This document shows, one piece after another, positions 37,408 through 46,250 of a stretch of 64,000 nt of DNA. Each line of letters starts with the position of its first letter. Position 1 is the stretch's first letter. The DNA is from Sphingosinicellaceae bacterium (GTDB lineage Bacteria; Pseudomonadota; Alphaproteobacteria; Sphingomonadales; Sphingomonadaceae). The stretch covers positions 3,177,001 through 3,241,000 of the forward strand of contig CP079108.1 in assembly GCA_019285715.1 (NCBI GenBank), written 5' to 3'. The translations under genes were made by a program, and so were the position numbers. The notes beneath the pieces are model-generated. The model was given only the letters and a program-made list of their open reading frames with translations. It ran no database searches and was not told where the DNA came from.

Positions 37408-38373
37408 ATGACAATGGCTCAGCACTTCCTCCTTTCCGCCAAGGCCCGCACCCTTAGCCTCAAGGCTGTGTTCCGCATGGGCGAGGACAACGCCTATCAG
37501 ACGTTCTGCGAGATGCGTTGGACCGAGACGGGCGGCGACCCCGTTTGCCCGCGTTGCGGCTGTGTCGAGGCGTACAGCATCACCAGCCGTCGCAAGTTCA
37601 AGTGCGTCGGTTGCCATCACCAGTACAGCGTCACCAGCGGCACGATCTTCGCCAGCCGCAAGCTGTCGTTCACGGACCTGCTCGCCGCCGTCGCGATCTT
37701 TGTGAACGGTGCTAAGGGCGTGTCTGCGCTGCAGGTCAGCCGCGACCTCGACGTGCAGTACAAAACGGCGTTTGTGCTGTCACACAAGCTGCGCGAGGCG
37801 ATGATCGCTGAGACGGCTACGGCCACACTGAGCGGCATCGTGGAGATCGATGGCGCGTACTTTGGCGGCTATGTGAAGCCTGCTAACCGCAAGGTCGATC
37901 GTCGGGACCGCCGCTTGCTCGCCAACCAGACGGGCCTTCGCCAGTCGGTTGTCGTGATGCGCGAGCGCCATGGCCGATCGCTTACCTACATCGGCAAGTC
38001 TGAGGCCCAGGGTGTCGCCGCCGTCAACGCTCGTGTCGCCACCAGCGCCACCATCCATGCCGACGAGGCTTCGCATTGGGACGTGCTGCACGGTCGTTAC
38101 AACGCCCGCCGCATCAACCACAGCGTCAACTACTCAGACGGTATCGCTTGCACGAACATGGCGGAAAGCTTCTTTAGCCGCCTTCGCCGTGCTGAGATCG
38201 GGACGCACCACAGCATCGCCGGGGCGTACCTGAGCGCTTATGCTGGCGAGATGGCATGGCGCGAGAACAACCGCCGCATCTCCAATGGCGCCCAGTTTGA
38301 AATGGTTGTCACCGCAGCAATGGCGTCTAGCGTGTCGCGGCAGTGGAAGGGGTATTGGCAGCGCGGGATATAA
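37408..38373 (+). CDS. ISXO2-like (IS1595 family) transposase
   Basis: Transposase of 321 residues responsible for moving the element. The N-terminal zinc ribbon has CPRC (Cys47, Cys50) and CVGC (Cys66, Cys69). The ISXO2-like catalytic domain has Asp148 in VEIDGAYFGGYVK, Asp219 in TIHADEASHWDVL, Asn250 in NMAESFFSRLRR (the DDN pattern typical of this family), and EMAWRENNRR afterwards. No frameshift or stop interrupts it, so it is probably active. The region upstream (37340-37400) contains several GATGCAT copies that could bind a regulator. An ATG two codons downstream is an alternative start. Confidence 0.94.
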   Translation: MTMAQHFLLSAKARTLSLKAVFRMGEDNAYQTFCEMRWTETGGDPVCPRCGCVEAYSITSRRKFKCVGCHHQYSVTSGTIFASRKLSFTDLLAAVAIFVNGAKGVSALQVSRDLDVQYKTAFVLSHKLREAMIAETATATLSGIVEIDGAYFGGYVKPANRKVDRRDRRLLANQTGLRQSVVVMRERHGRSLTYIGKSEAQGVAAVNARVATSATIHADEASHWDVLHGRYNARRINHSVNYSDGIACTNMAESFFSRLRRAEIGTHHSIAGAYLSAYAGEMAWRENNRRISNGAQFEMVVTAAMASSVSRQWKGYWQRGI

Positions 38374-38483
38374 GGACATCTTTAATAGTTGCTGCGAAGC
38401 AACGCTGATCCGCAACTTGTAGACAAAATACAGATTCAAAGACACCACAGCTTGCGTCGTTCTCGGTATGGACGCATAGGAAA

Positions 38484-38509
38484 ACCCCCGGTGCGTCAAC
38501 ACCGGGGGT
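38484..38509 (-). terminator. Rho-independent terminator inside the element
   Basis: Ten-bp stem ACCCCCGGTG / CACCGGGGGT with a 6-nt loop. On the minus strand it is followed by TTTT, so it ends leftward transcripts from the passenger gene at 38643-38864; it may also block readthrough from the transposase side. The rest of 38374-38642 shows no gene. Confidence 0.72.
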
Positions 38510-38642
38510 CAGTTCGTGTCCACCGGCTGCAAGCGCCGTTGGGTTGTGATCACCATTCTCGGTTAGAGCTTGGTGGCCGTAGCGTCAACAGAATTTGCAG
38601 CCCTCGATAAGAGGGAGCAGGCAATGAGTCCTTGATGCAACA

Positions 38643-38864
38643 CTATCTGGCCTGACCAGCCAGCGCGTTTCTCGCGAATGCCGCGAGCGCTGCGAGTGGC
38701 CCTAGAGCCGCCGGGATTTTAGCTACACTGATACCGTCGACTCGCGCTAGCGAAAGCTGGCCAAGTCGACGGCGAGCATCATCGTAGCTCGTAGCCGCGA
38801 GTTCTAAGTGCCATTCGGCATCGTCATGGCGATAGGTCACAACGTACTTTTCAAATTTTGACAT
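38643..38864 (-). CDS. small passenger protein of unknown function
   Basis: A 73-residue protein (MSKFEKYVVTYRHDDAEWHL), with an alpha/beta first half (ELAATSYDDARRRLGQLSLARVD region) and a hydrophobic Ala-rich end (GPLAALAAFARNALAG). I do not recognise the family. The ATG at 38864 was chosen because GGGGG lies 8 nt upstream. Its start codon is only 13 nt from that of the divergent DUF1508 gene, so their ribosome-binding regions share the same DNA. A terminator at 38484-38509 follows. Confidence 0.6.
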   Translation of the reverse strand: MSKFEKYVVTYRHDDAEWHLELAATSYDDARRRLGQLSLARVDGISVAKIPAALGPLAALAAFARNALAGQAR

Positions 38865-38877
38865 ATTGGACACCCCC

Positions 38878-39048
38878 ATGAACTATTACCATCTGTACCG
38901 CGATACGATCTCGCAGTGGCGTTGGCGTTACGTCGCATCTAACGGCAAGATTATTGCCGTGTCGAGTGAAGCGTACGTGGCCAAGAGCGATGCTTTGTAC
39001 GGCATCACTTTGATGCGTGGCTCGGCAAGCTCGCCCATCCACGAGTGA
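38878..39048 (+). CDS. DUF1508 (YegP-like) small passenger protein
   Basis: A 56-residue protein whose core, QWRWRYVASNGKIIAVSSEAY followed by SKSD/ALYGI-type residues, matches the YegP/DUF1508 repeat (W-R-W-R, A-x-N-G-x-I-I-A-x-S-x-x-Y). DUF1508 proteins usually carry one or two such units and have no established function. The ATG at 38878 is preceded by GGA 7 nt upstream. It belongs to the passenger segment of the element. Confidence 0.72.
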   Translation: MNYYHLYRDTISQWRWRYVASNGKIIAVSSEAYVAKSDALYGITLMRGSASSPIHE

Positions 39049-39080
39049 TGAAAGGGCCGGCGGTCGGATGCGACCGCCGG

Positions 39081-39533
39081 CTACTCATTCAGGGTCTCTC
39101 GCTTTACCTGCCACCGCAGAAGCGCCCCCGTCGAGAACCGCTCAGACTGCACCAGTCCCGCCCGTCGCAGCTTGCTCAAGCTGTGCCCGGTGCGCTGCGA
39201 GATCAGCTTGAACAGCACCCGGTCTGCGGTATTGAGCCGCCGCTGTTCCATGATAGCTACCGCCAGTTGGTGCGTGTTCATCGGCTCAGGGGCGTTCCTG
39301 AGCGTGTGGAGCAGGAACCGCTGCACCTCGCCACGGAAGGCCGCGCTAGGCGGCGGTATGGGGCGCGAGGGCAAGTCCTCTAGGTCTATGTCGGGCTTGA
39401 AGATGCGGATGGTCGCATCAACGTGGTCGAGGCCGCTGAGCAGGACGCCGAGCTGTTCGCGGAGGGCGTCAATCTCGCCTGCCATTGCGGCGCGTCTGGC
39501 GAGCAGACCGTAGAGAACGGGGTCGTCTTTCAT
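39081..39533 (-). CDS. passenger protein with predicted winged-helix C-terminus
   Basis: A 150-residue protein of unknown function. Residues 1-45 form a helical, possibly coiled-coil segment (ARRAAMAGEIDALREQL). A Pro-rich linker (SRPIPPPSAAF, near 57-67) leads to a domain reminiscent of winged helix-turn-helix folds: FLLHTLRNAPEPMNTHQLA, then LISQRTGHSLSKLRRAGLV and a beta wing FSTGALLRWQV. A DNA-binding role, perhaps regulatory within the element, is inferred from this layout only. It lies next to the right inverted repeat. Confidence 0.68.
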   Translation of the reverse strand: MKDDPVLYGLLARRAAMAGEIDALREQLGVLLSGLDHVDATIRIFKPDIDLEDLPSRPIPPPSAAFRGEVQRFLLHTLRNAPEPMNTHQLAVAIMEQRRLNTADRVLFKLISQRTGHSLSKLRRAGLVQSERFSTGALLRWQVKRETLNE

Positions 39534-39577
39534 ATGACGACATTACGCTACGCCGATGATTACATCTATCATTCGGC

Positions 39578-39601
39578 TGGTGCGTTTGCTACATAATACC
39601 G
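39578..39601 (-). repeat. right terminal inverted repeat of the IS1595-family element
   Basis: 24 bp, exact inverse complement of 36135-36158, ending CATAATACCG next to the right target duplication. Confidence 0.95.
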
Positions 39602-39609
39602 GAGACGCG
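39602..39609 (+). repeat. target-site duplication, right copy
   Basis: GAGACGCG, identical to 36127-36134. Confidence 0.92.
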
Positions 39610-40537
39610 GTCCGGTCGCCGCTTCAAGGCGCTCGTCCTCCACGACGCCGAGGACGTCGTCGACCCGCTCGAGCTGCGCGTCTTCGACCATCTCGTGCCC
39701 CGGCTGGCGATGGTCCAGCTACCGGTGATCCCGCTCGTCGACCGGGGCTCGCGCTGGATCAGCGGCCACTACCTCGACGAGTTCGCCGAGAACCACCTGA
39801 AGGACGTCGTCATCCGCGAGGGCCTCGGTGCCGCCGTGCCGAGCGCCGGGGTCGCCTGCGCGATCGAGCGCGGCGTCCTCGGGCGCATTGCCGACGCGGC
39901 CGGCGGCAGGCCGTTCGACCCCGCCTGCCTGACCGAGGACTATGAGCTCGGCCTGCGCATCAAGCGCCTCGGCGGGCGCACCGCGCTGGCCCGGGTGGCG
40001 CGCGCCGACGGCGGCATCGTCGCCACGCGCGAGCACTTCCCCCGCGACCTCGACGCCGCCGTTCGCCAGAAGACGCGCTGGCTGCTCGGCATCGCGCTGC
40101 ACGGCTGGGACCGGCTCGGCTGGCAGGGTAGCTGGGTCGATCGCCTGATGCTGCTCCGCGACCGCAAGGCGATCGTCGCGGCGCTGCTCGGCATCGGCGG
40201 CTATGGGGTTGCCGTGCTGGTGCTGGCGGACGCGGCAATGGTCGGAATGGTGCCCGTAGCGGGCCTATTCGCACCTTTAGTCGAACCCGGGAGCGCGCTC
40301 GACTGGACGCTGCGCTTCACCACCGCCGTGCTGCTGTGGCGGCTCACCGTCCGCGCTGGCTGCACCACCCGCGTCCACGGCTGGCGGGAGGGCGTCCGCT
40401 CGGCCCCACGGACGGTAATAAGCAACTGGATCAATGCGTTAGCAGCATGGCGCGCCGTCCAGCGTTATGCCGCGATCCGCGCCGGACGTGAACGCCTGAG
40501 CTCGGACAAGACCGCGCACCGCTTTCCCGGACCATGA
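39610..40537 (+). pseudogene. NfrB-like membrane glycosyltransferase, 3' part
   Basis: Remainder of the interrupted glycosyltransferase, starting after the right target duplication. It contains the catalytic motifs missing from the 5' part: VLHDAEDVVDP (DxD-type), LTEDYELGLRI (the acidic base region), and QKTRWLLGI (the QxxRW motif of processive GT2 enzymes). Two or three hydrophobic helices follow (ALLGIGGYGVAVLVLAD and after). NfrB homologues have the same block order. An in-frame ATG at 39695 might allow a fragment to be made, but it would lack the nucleotide-binding N-terminus. The stop overlaps the next gene's ATG by 4 bp, showing that the two genes formed an operon. Confidence 0.9.
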
Positions 40538-41817
40538 AAATCGGCCCGCTCGGCTGCCTGGCGCTGCTCGGCGCCGGGACTGTCGGGTGGGTTATCGGGC
40601 GGATCCCCGCCGTCATCGAGGGCATGCGCCGCGATGTCGCCTCCGCAGAGGCGCAGACCGGCCAGCAGCTGGCGCTTGCAGCCGTCGCGCCCGCCCGAGC
40701 ACCGGACCGGGAAGACATGGTGTCGGCGGTCGCGCAGCCGATGACGAGACCGCCCCCTCATCCGCGTCATGCTGGCGAACGCCAGCACCTACTACCGTCA
40801 GATACTCGGCCGTTCGAGCTCGTGAGTGCCGTCGGTGCTGGCGTTCGCCAGCATGACGAGATCGTGCGGACCGGAGCGCCCGCCTTCGCGACCGAGCCGG
40901 AGACGACCGCGGACGCGTTGGCACTTCCCGGCCTGCTCCCGGGTCTCGAAGGCACGACATCCCCCGAAACCTTGCACATCGGCACGCTCGGCCCGCTGCT
41001 CCCCGTGCGTGCGCCGCAGAGCGGGTTCGCCCTCGCGACCGCGGGCTATGCCGACCTTGCCGCGGGCGATCGCTACGCCGCGGCGGCGCATTTTGCCGCC
41101 GCGCTCGCGGCCGACCCGACGGCCGACAACGCCCCGGCGTGGCAGCGGACGCTGCGCCAGCTGACGCGGCGCTGGTCGAACGAGGCCTATGTCATTCTGC
41201 GCGGCAGCGGAGGCGCTGGGCTCGGCACGACGCCGGTACTCGGCGGCGGCCAGGGCGGCCGCAGCTTCAGCTACACCGCCACACCGCTCGCCAACCACCC
41301 GCTGTACGCCGTCGTCCGGACCATCGGCGCGCGCACCCAGGGGCTCCGCATCGACGGCGAGTCCGACACCGAGCAGGCCGCGCTGGGCCTGCGCTGGCGG
41401 GCCGGAGCGGGCGCGACAGTGAGCGTCGAGCGGCTGGTCGCGATCACCGCCGGCGGCCGCTCGGCATGGACGGTCCGGCTGGCCGGCGGCGCGACCCGGC
41501 GCATCGGGCCGCTCATCGCCGACGGCTACGGCGAGGCCGCCGTCGTCGGCGCCCGCCGCCGCGACCTCGTCGCCGGCGTCCAGGCGCGAGTGTTCAGGGC
41601 CGCCGTGCGCGGTGCCCTGCGCCTCGAGAGCGGCATCGGCATCTGGTCGGGCTGGCAACGCGCCGGCACCATCGTCGACCGCTTCGACATCGGCCCGACA
41701 CTGAGCGTGATCGTCGACAGCCTGCACCTCCGCGCCAGCGTCGATTACCGGGTTCGGGTGGTGGGCAACGCGGACCCGGGGAGCGGGCCGGCGTTGACGG
41801 TATCGCAGAGTTTCTAG
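40534..41817 (+). CDS. NfrA-C-terminal-domain-like protein, partner of the NfrB-like gene
   Basis: A 427-residue protein with an N-terminal membrane/signal segment (GCLALLGAGTVGWVIG, 7-22). Residues 160-200 resemble a tetratricopeptide-type helical pair (GYADLAAGDRYAAAAHFAAALAADP). The C-terminal half (about 210-427) is beta-rich with GLRWRAGAGATVSVERLV and ends in an aromatic residue (ALTVSQSF), the sign of an outer-membrane barrel; it resembles the C-terminal domain of NfrA. Phage N4 uses NfrA/NfrB for adsorption, and the pair in E. coli makes or exports a surface polysaccharide. Residues 78-109 are encoded by a 94-bp inverted repeat and read as non-family sequence. With its partner broken upstream, the gene may be poorly expressed. 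Confidence 0.75.
   Translation: MKIGPLGCLALLGAGTVGWVIGRIPAVIEGMRRDVASAEAQTGQQLALAAVAPARAPDREDMVSAVAQPMTRPPPHPRHAGERQHLLPSDTRPFELVSAVGAGVRQHDEIVRTGAPAFATEPETTADALALPGLLPGLEGTTSPETLHIGTLGPLLPVRAPQSGFALATAGYADLAAGDRYAAAAHFAAALAADPTADNAPAWQRTLRQLTRRWSNEAYVILRGSGGAGLGTTPVLGGGQGGRSFSYTATPLANHPLYAVVRTIGARTQGLRIDGESDTEQAALGLRWRAGAGATVSVERLVAITAGGRSAWTVRLAGGATRRIGPLIADGYGEAAVVGARRRDLVAGVQARVFRAAVRGALRLESGIGIWSGWQRAGTIVDRFDIGPTLSVIVDSLHLRASVDYRVRVVGNADPGSGPALTVSQSF
40765..40858. repeat. 94-bp palindromic repeat inside the NfrA-like coding sequence
   Basis: Perfect 24-bp inverted arms at 40765-40788 and 40835-40858, each containing the self-complementary core GCTGGCGAACGCCAGC or its near inverse. The same core occurs outside genes at 46192-46224. 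It contributes about 31 codons in frame without a stop. Confidence 0.85.
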
Positions 41818-41820
41818 CTC

Positions 41821-42432
41821 TTAGTGGGGGTCGCCAGCCTTTGATGCGGCTGCGCCTGATGGCGGAGCCACAAGCACTGGTCCCGGCGGCACTTGCGGCG
41901 CTGTATGGATGGGCACCGTGCTTGCTGCCGTGGTCGGGGGGGCAGCAGGTGTTTGAGCATTGAGGGCTTGCCGCGTGAAAACCTCTTTCTGTATTTTCTC
42001 GAAGGCATCTTGATAGGCTGCCGGATCAGTCACGGGCTCTTCGTCCGTAAGAATGCTCCGGCTTTTCCCAGTCGACATTACGAAACTTAGTCGAGCGCGT
42101 GTCATATTTGGGCCGCGTGACTCGATAAATGCAGACACAATTGGAACAGTCTTTTTCTTACCAAGGCCATACCAAATATTATAAGTCGTTTTAGACTTGT
42201 TAGATGATTGTGCCGAGATAAGTCCTGTTGATTTGTCAGCTGTAAGAATTCGAAATCCAGCGTCTTGAAAAACAGTCATGACAGCCGAGAAAACGACATC
42301 GGTAGTAGCCTCAATGTCCCGAGCTTGAATCTGTTGAAGTTCAAGACCAGTGACTTCTGGCGGCTTTTTAGCTTCCGCCATATCTGCCCCGATAGTGATC
42401 GCGATTAAAGCTACGACCGCTGCCTTGTTCAT
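41821..42432 (-). CDS. exported protein of unknown function, AT-rich gene
   Basis: A 203-residue protein with a signal peptide (MNKAAVVALIAITIGADMAEA, cleavage near AEA-KKPP). The mature part begins with EVTGLELQQIQARDIEATTD and continues AVMTVFQDAGFRILTADKSTGLISAQ, a pattern seen in small envelope proteins that look like lipoprotein or assembly-factor relatives. The C-terminus is Pro/Ala-rich and probably disordered. I do not recognise a function. The ATG at 42432 was chosen because AAGGTGG precedes it and it opens the signal peptide. Composition is clearly less GC-rich than the flanks. It lies 10 bp after the BamE-like gene's stop on the same strand, so the two form a unit. Confidence 0.7.
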   Translation of the reverse strand: MNKAAVVALIAITIGADMAEAKKPPEVTGLELQQIQARDIEATTDVVFSAVMTVFQDAGFRILTADKSTGLISAQSSNKSKTTYNIWYGLGKKKTVPIVSAFIESRGPNMTRARLSFVMSTGKSRSILTDEEPVTDPAAYQDAFEKIQKEVFTRQALNAQTPAAPPTTAASTVPIHTAPQVPPGPVLVAPPSGAAASKAGDPH

Positions 42433-42442
42433 TTTTGCCACC

Positions 42443-42880
42443 TTAAAACGAGCTACTGCGACTCTTGAAGTCTATGACACGCTTGTCGGATCCAAACTTG
42501 ATGATCAATGTCATAGTCCGCTGCGTTTGGATCGATTTGTTCTTTGCTGACCCAAAGCCCAATCCAGCGCCCCCGCCAGCACCGCCGCCGCCACCGCCGA
42601 CCAGCATCCCGATCGAAAACCCCGAGGCCGACGACGAGCTGACGGTGGCCTGTCGATCGTAAATCCAGACCTCTTGGCCAAGACCGTCGATCGTCATAAT
42701 ATTGGGCGATCCAAATGCTTCAGCGACATCGGTTTGCGTGGTGGTCCCGATATGCAAATTCATTTGCACCATGCCGTGTGTCAACGTGTTCGCTGAGTCG
42801 GCGGGGACGAGTTCCTTGGTCGCTGCATGTTGCGCGACAAGCGACAGCCCCACGGCCGCGCCGATTAAACGTATTCGCAT
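42443..42880 (-). CDS. exported BamE/OmlA-like domain protein with Gly-rich segment
   Basis: A 145-residue exported protein (signal peptide MRIRLIGAAVGLSLVAQ, about 1-20). The segment GTTTQTDVAEAFGSPNIMTI, then GLGQEVWIYDR, matches the SmpA/OmlA/BamE domain pattern G-x-T-x-x-D-V-x-x-x-F-G-x-P-x-x. It is followed by a glycine-rich stretch (VGGGGGGAGGGAGLGFG, near 95-111), perhaps a membrane-inserting glycine zipper. The C-terminal strand TMTLIIKFGSDKRVIDF completes the domain. It lacks the lipobox cysteine of true BamE. Co-oriented with the gene at 41821; both are AT-richer than neighbours. Confidence 0.7.
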   Translation of the reverse strand: MRIRLIGAAVGLSLVAQHAATKELVPADSANTLTHGMVQMNLHIGTTTQTDVAEAFGSPNIMTIDGLGQEVWIYDRQATVSSSSASGFSIGMLVGGGGGGAGGGAGLGFGSAKNKSIQTQRTMTLIIKFGSDKRVIDFKSRSSSF

Positions 42881-42950
42881 TGCCCCGCCCCCGAACTCAA
42901 CTCGTCTTAATTGCCTGATTTACGGCTGGATTGTCAATCACGCCAGCCCG

Positions 42951-42980
42951 TTGCAAGCCCCCCGTATATACCGTAGATAC
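42951..42980 (+). promoter_or_regulatory. vapBC promoter with overlapping operator palindrome
   Basis: A -35-like TTGCAA (42951-42956) is separated by 17 bp from the -10-like TAGATA (42974-42979), which puts the start at about 42986, the A of the vapB ATG. The imperfect 17-bp palindrome GTAT-n-TAC-n-GTA-n-ATAC (42964-42980) covers the -10 and would let the antitoxin repress its own operon. No Shine-Dalgarno is present. Confidence 0.55.
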
Positions 42981-42985
42981 AAACC

Positions 42986-43243
42986 ATGGCCGCACTGGAA
43001 ACCAAGACTTTCGTCAGCGGCAACAGCGTCGCCTTGCGCCTGCCGAAGGCGCTCGGCATCGGCCCCGACGTGGCGATGCGGATCGAGCGTCGTGGCAATG
43101 TCCTGACCGTCGTACCGGTGCATGATCCCGCGGAGGAACGCCGCAAGGTCATCGAACTGGTCGAGGCCTTGCGAGCGCTCGGGCCGATCGGCGATGTCGA
43201 GGTCCGCGAGCCGATTGAATTTCCCGACCGCCCCGGCCTCTGA
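42986..43243 (+). CDS. AbrB/MazE-type antitoxin VapB
   Basis: An 85-residue antitoxin. The N-terminal swapped-hairpin DNA-binding domain reads FVSGNSVALRLPKALGIG and VAMRIERRGNVLTVVPV (about 9-45), the SpoVT/AbrB pattern. The C-terminal tail (AEERRKVIELVEALRAL and on) should wrap the toxin. It begins right at a predicted promoter and palindrome and has no ribosome-binding site, so the message may be leaderless. The PIN-domain toxin gene follows after 3 bp. Confidence 0.9.
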   Translation: MAALETKTFVSGNSVALRLPKALGIGPDVAMRIERRGNVLTVVPVHDPAEERRKVIELVEALRALGPIGDVEVREPIEFPDRPGL

Positions 43244-43246
43244 CAC

Positions 43247-43633
43247 GTGGCACATCTGCTCGACACCAGTGTCGCGATTCCGCTGCGCGACGGTGTTCCG
43301 GCGATCCTAGACCGGTTCGCCGAGCTTCCGGAACGGCCGTTCCTCTCGATGGTGGGCCGAGTCGAATTGGAGAACGGCGTCGTCAGGACCGCTGAATTCG
43401 CGGCCCGTCGCCGCCGCGCACTCGATATGTTGCTGGCACGGGTAACGGTGCTAGTCTTTGACGACCTTTGCGCCGATGCCTATCGTTTAATCGTCGAGGC
43501 GGTCGGATATTCGCGGCCACGCGTTATTGACCGGATGATCGCCGCGACGGCGCTGGCCCACGGTCTGACGCTGGCGACGTTGAACGGCGCCGACTTCCGC
43601 GACGTTCCGGGTTTGAAACTCGAATCCTGGTGA
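43247..43633 (+). CDS. PIN-domain ribonuclease toxin VapC
   Basis: A 128-residue PIN-domain RNase; VapC toxins cut specific tRNAs or rRNA and stop growth when the antitoxin is lost. The conserved acidic residues are visible: Asp6 in HLLDTSVAI, Glu40 region in MVGRVELENGV, Asp93 in RVIDRMIAATAL, and Asp in ATLNGADFRDV. The start is GTG 3 nt after the vapB stop with no ribosome-binding site, so it depends on coupling to vapB. The fold is complete. Its 3' end is 4 bp from the convergent lepA stop. Confidence 0.92.
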   Translation: MAHLLDTSVAIPLRDGVPAILDRFAELPERPFLSMVGRVELENGVVRTAEFAARRRRALDMLLARVTVLVFDDLCADAYRLIVEAVGYSRPRVIDRMIAATALAHGLTLATLNGADFRDVPGLKLESW

Positions 43634-43637
43634 CGCG

Positions 43638-45431
<1,794 letters not shown>

Positions 45432-45547
45432 TCCGGGGCTTTAGCAGGGCGAGCGCTTCGACGCCACGCACGAGAGCGCGGGTGAGCAGGTGCGGGGCGA
45501 GGCGCGAAATGCTATAGGCACGGCGGGCCATCGACGGGGGAAACGCG

Positions 45548-46177
45548 ATGAGGATAAGTCCCGAGTGCACCGCGCTGGTGACCGCGTGGGAGGGCCTGCC
45601 CGACGGCGACCCGTCGACGGTGAATTTCGACCCGTACATGGACCCGGTGGCGGTGTGGACGATCGGCTATGGCCGCGCGCTCCGTGACCCGCAGACCGGC
45701 AACCTGCTGAAGGGGATGGGCGACCGCAAGGCGGCGTTCGCGCAGTTCCCGGGCGGCATCAGCCGGTTACGGGCGATCGCGATGCTCGCCGAGGACCTTG
45801 CCGGCGAGGAGACGAAGGTCGGCGCTCTGATGCGGCCCGACGCCGGGCAGGCACAGTTCGATGCCCTGGTGTCGTTCAACTTCAACACCGGCAGCCTAGG
45901 CGCATCGACGCTCCGCAAGCTTCACATGAGCGGCAGCGCACCGGGTACTCTGACTGGCGACGCGAGCATCGCGGCGTTGGCGGGCGCGGTCCGGACGAAG
46001 CAGGTCACAAGGCCCGCCGACCTGCTGCAGGGCTTCGCGGTGTGGTCGTTCGGCAAGGGCGCGTTCCTGGGCGGGCTGTTCTGCCGGCGGCTGGCGGAGT
46101 GGACGCTGTACCGGGGCGCGACGGCCGCCGAGGCCAACGCCTTCGGGGCGCATGTCCGCGACGTGATCGCGCACTGA
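45548..46177 (+). CDS. glycoside hydrolase family 24 lysozyme-like protein
   Basis: A 209-residue peptidoglycan muramidase-like protein related to phage T4-type endolysins of the RrrD class. The catalytic glutamate is in LVTAWEGLPDG (Glu15), followed after the insert FDPYMDPVAVW by TIGYGRAL, the conserved Thr/Gly-Tyr-Gly motif, and later ALVSFNFNTGSLGASTL, the GH24 substrate helix. No signal peptide or membrane anchor is seen, so release would require another route, as for phage endolysins. There are no neighbouring phage genes, so it may be a domesticated remnant. A GGGGGAAA region precedes the ATG. Confidence 0.85.
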   Translation: MRISPECTALVTAWEGLPDGDPSTVNFDPYMDPVAVWTIGYGRALRDPQTGNLLKGMGDRKAAFAQFPGGISRLRAIAMLAEDLAGEETKVGALMRPDAGQAQFDALVSFNFNTGSLGASTLRKLHMSGSAPGTLTGDASIAALAGAVRTKQVTRPADLLQGFAVWSFGKGAFLGGLFCRRLAEWTLYRGATAAEANAFGAHVRDVIAH

Positions 46178-46191
46178 CCCACGCCCCCTCG

Positions 46192-46224
46192 CCCGTCGGT
46201 GCTGGCGTTCGCCCGCACGACGGG
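46192..46224. repeat. palindromic repeat related to the one in the NfrA-like gene
   Basis: CCCGTCG...CGACGGG arms around GTGCTGGCGTTCGCCCGCAC. The inner part differs at two bases from the right arm of the 40765-40858 repeat. It lies between the lysozyme and flavoprotein genes. Confidence 0.7.
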
Positions 46225-46250
46225 TAGAAAGGGCACGGGGAGAGAGCTTC

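Larger units (their letters stand above)
36135..39601. mobile_element. IS1595-family (ISXO2-like) element with five passenger genes, 3467 bp
   Basis: A complete element bounded by perfect 24-bp terminal inverted repeats and an 8-bp target duplication. It carries one ISXO2-type transposase (37408-38373) and, unlike a minimal IS of this family (about 1 kb), five passenger genes: 36219-37124 and 37076-37306 on the left, 38643-38864, 38878-39048 and 39081-39533 on the right. Base use is less GC-rich than the chromosome, especially at 36170-36700. The intact repeats, duplication and transposase frame point to recent insertion. It lies inside the NfrB-like glycosyltransferase gene. Confidence 0.94.

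Noticed and set aside
36135-39601. Composite transposon or integrative element
   Set aside because: Only one transposase and one pair of terminal repeats; no integrase or resistance genes. It is a single IS1595-type element with passengers.
45548-46177. Prophage signalled by the GH24 lysozyme
   Set aside because: No holin, tail, capsid, integrase or attachment-site pair was found around it.
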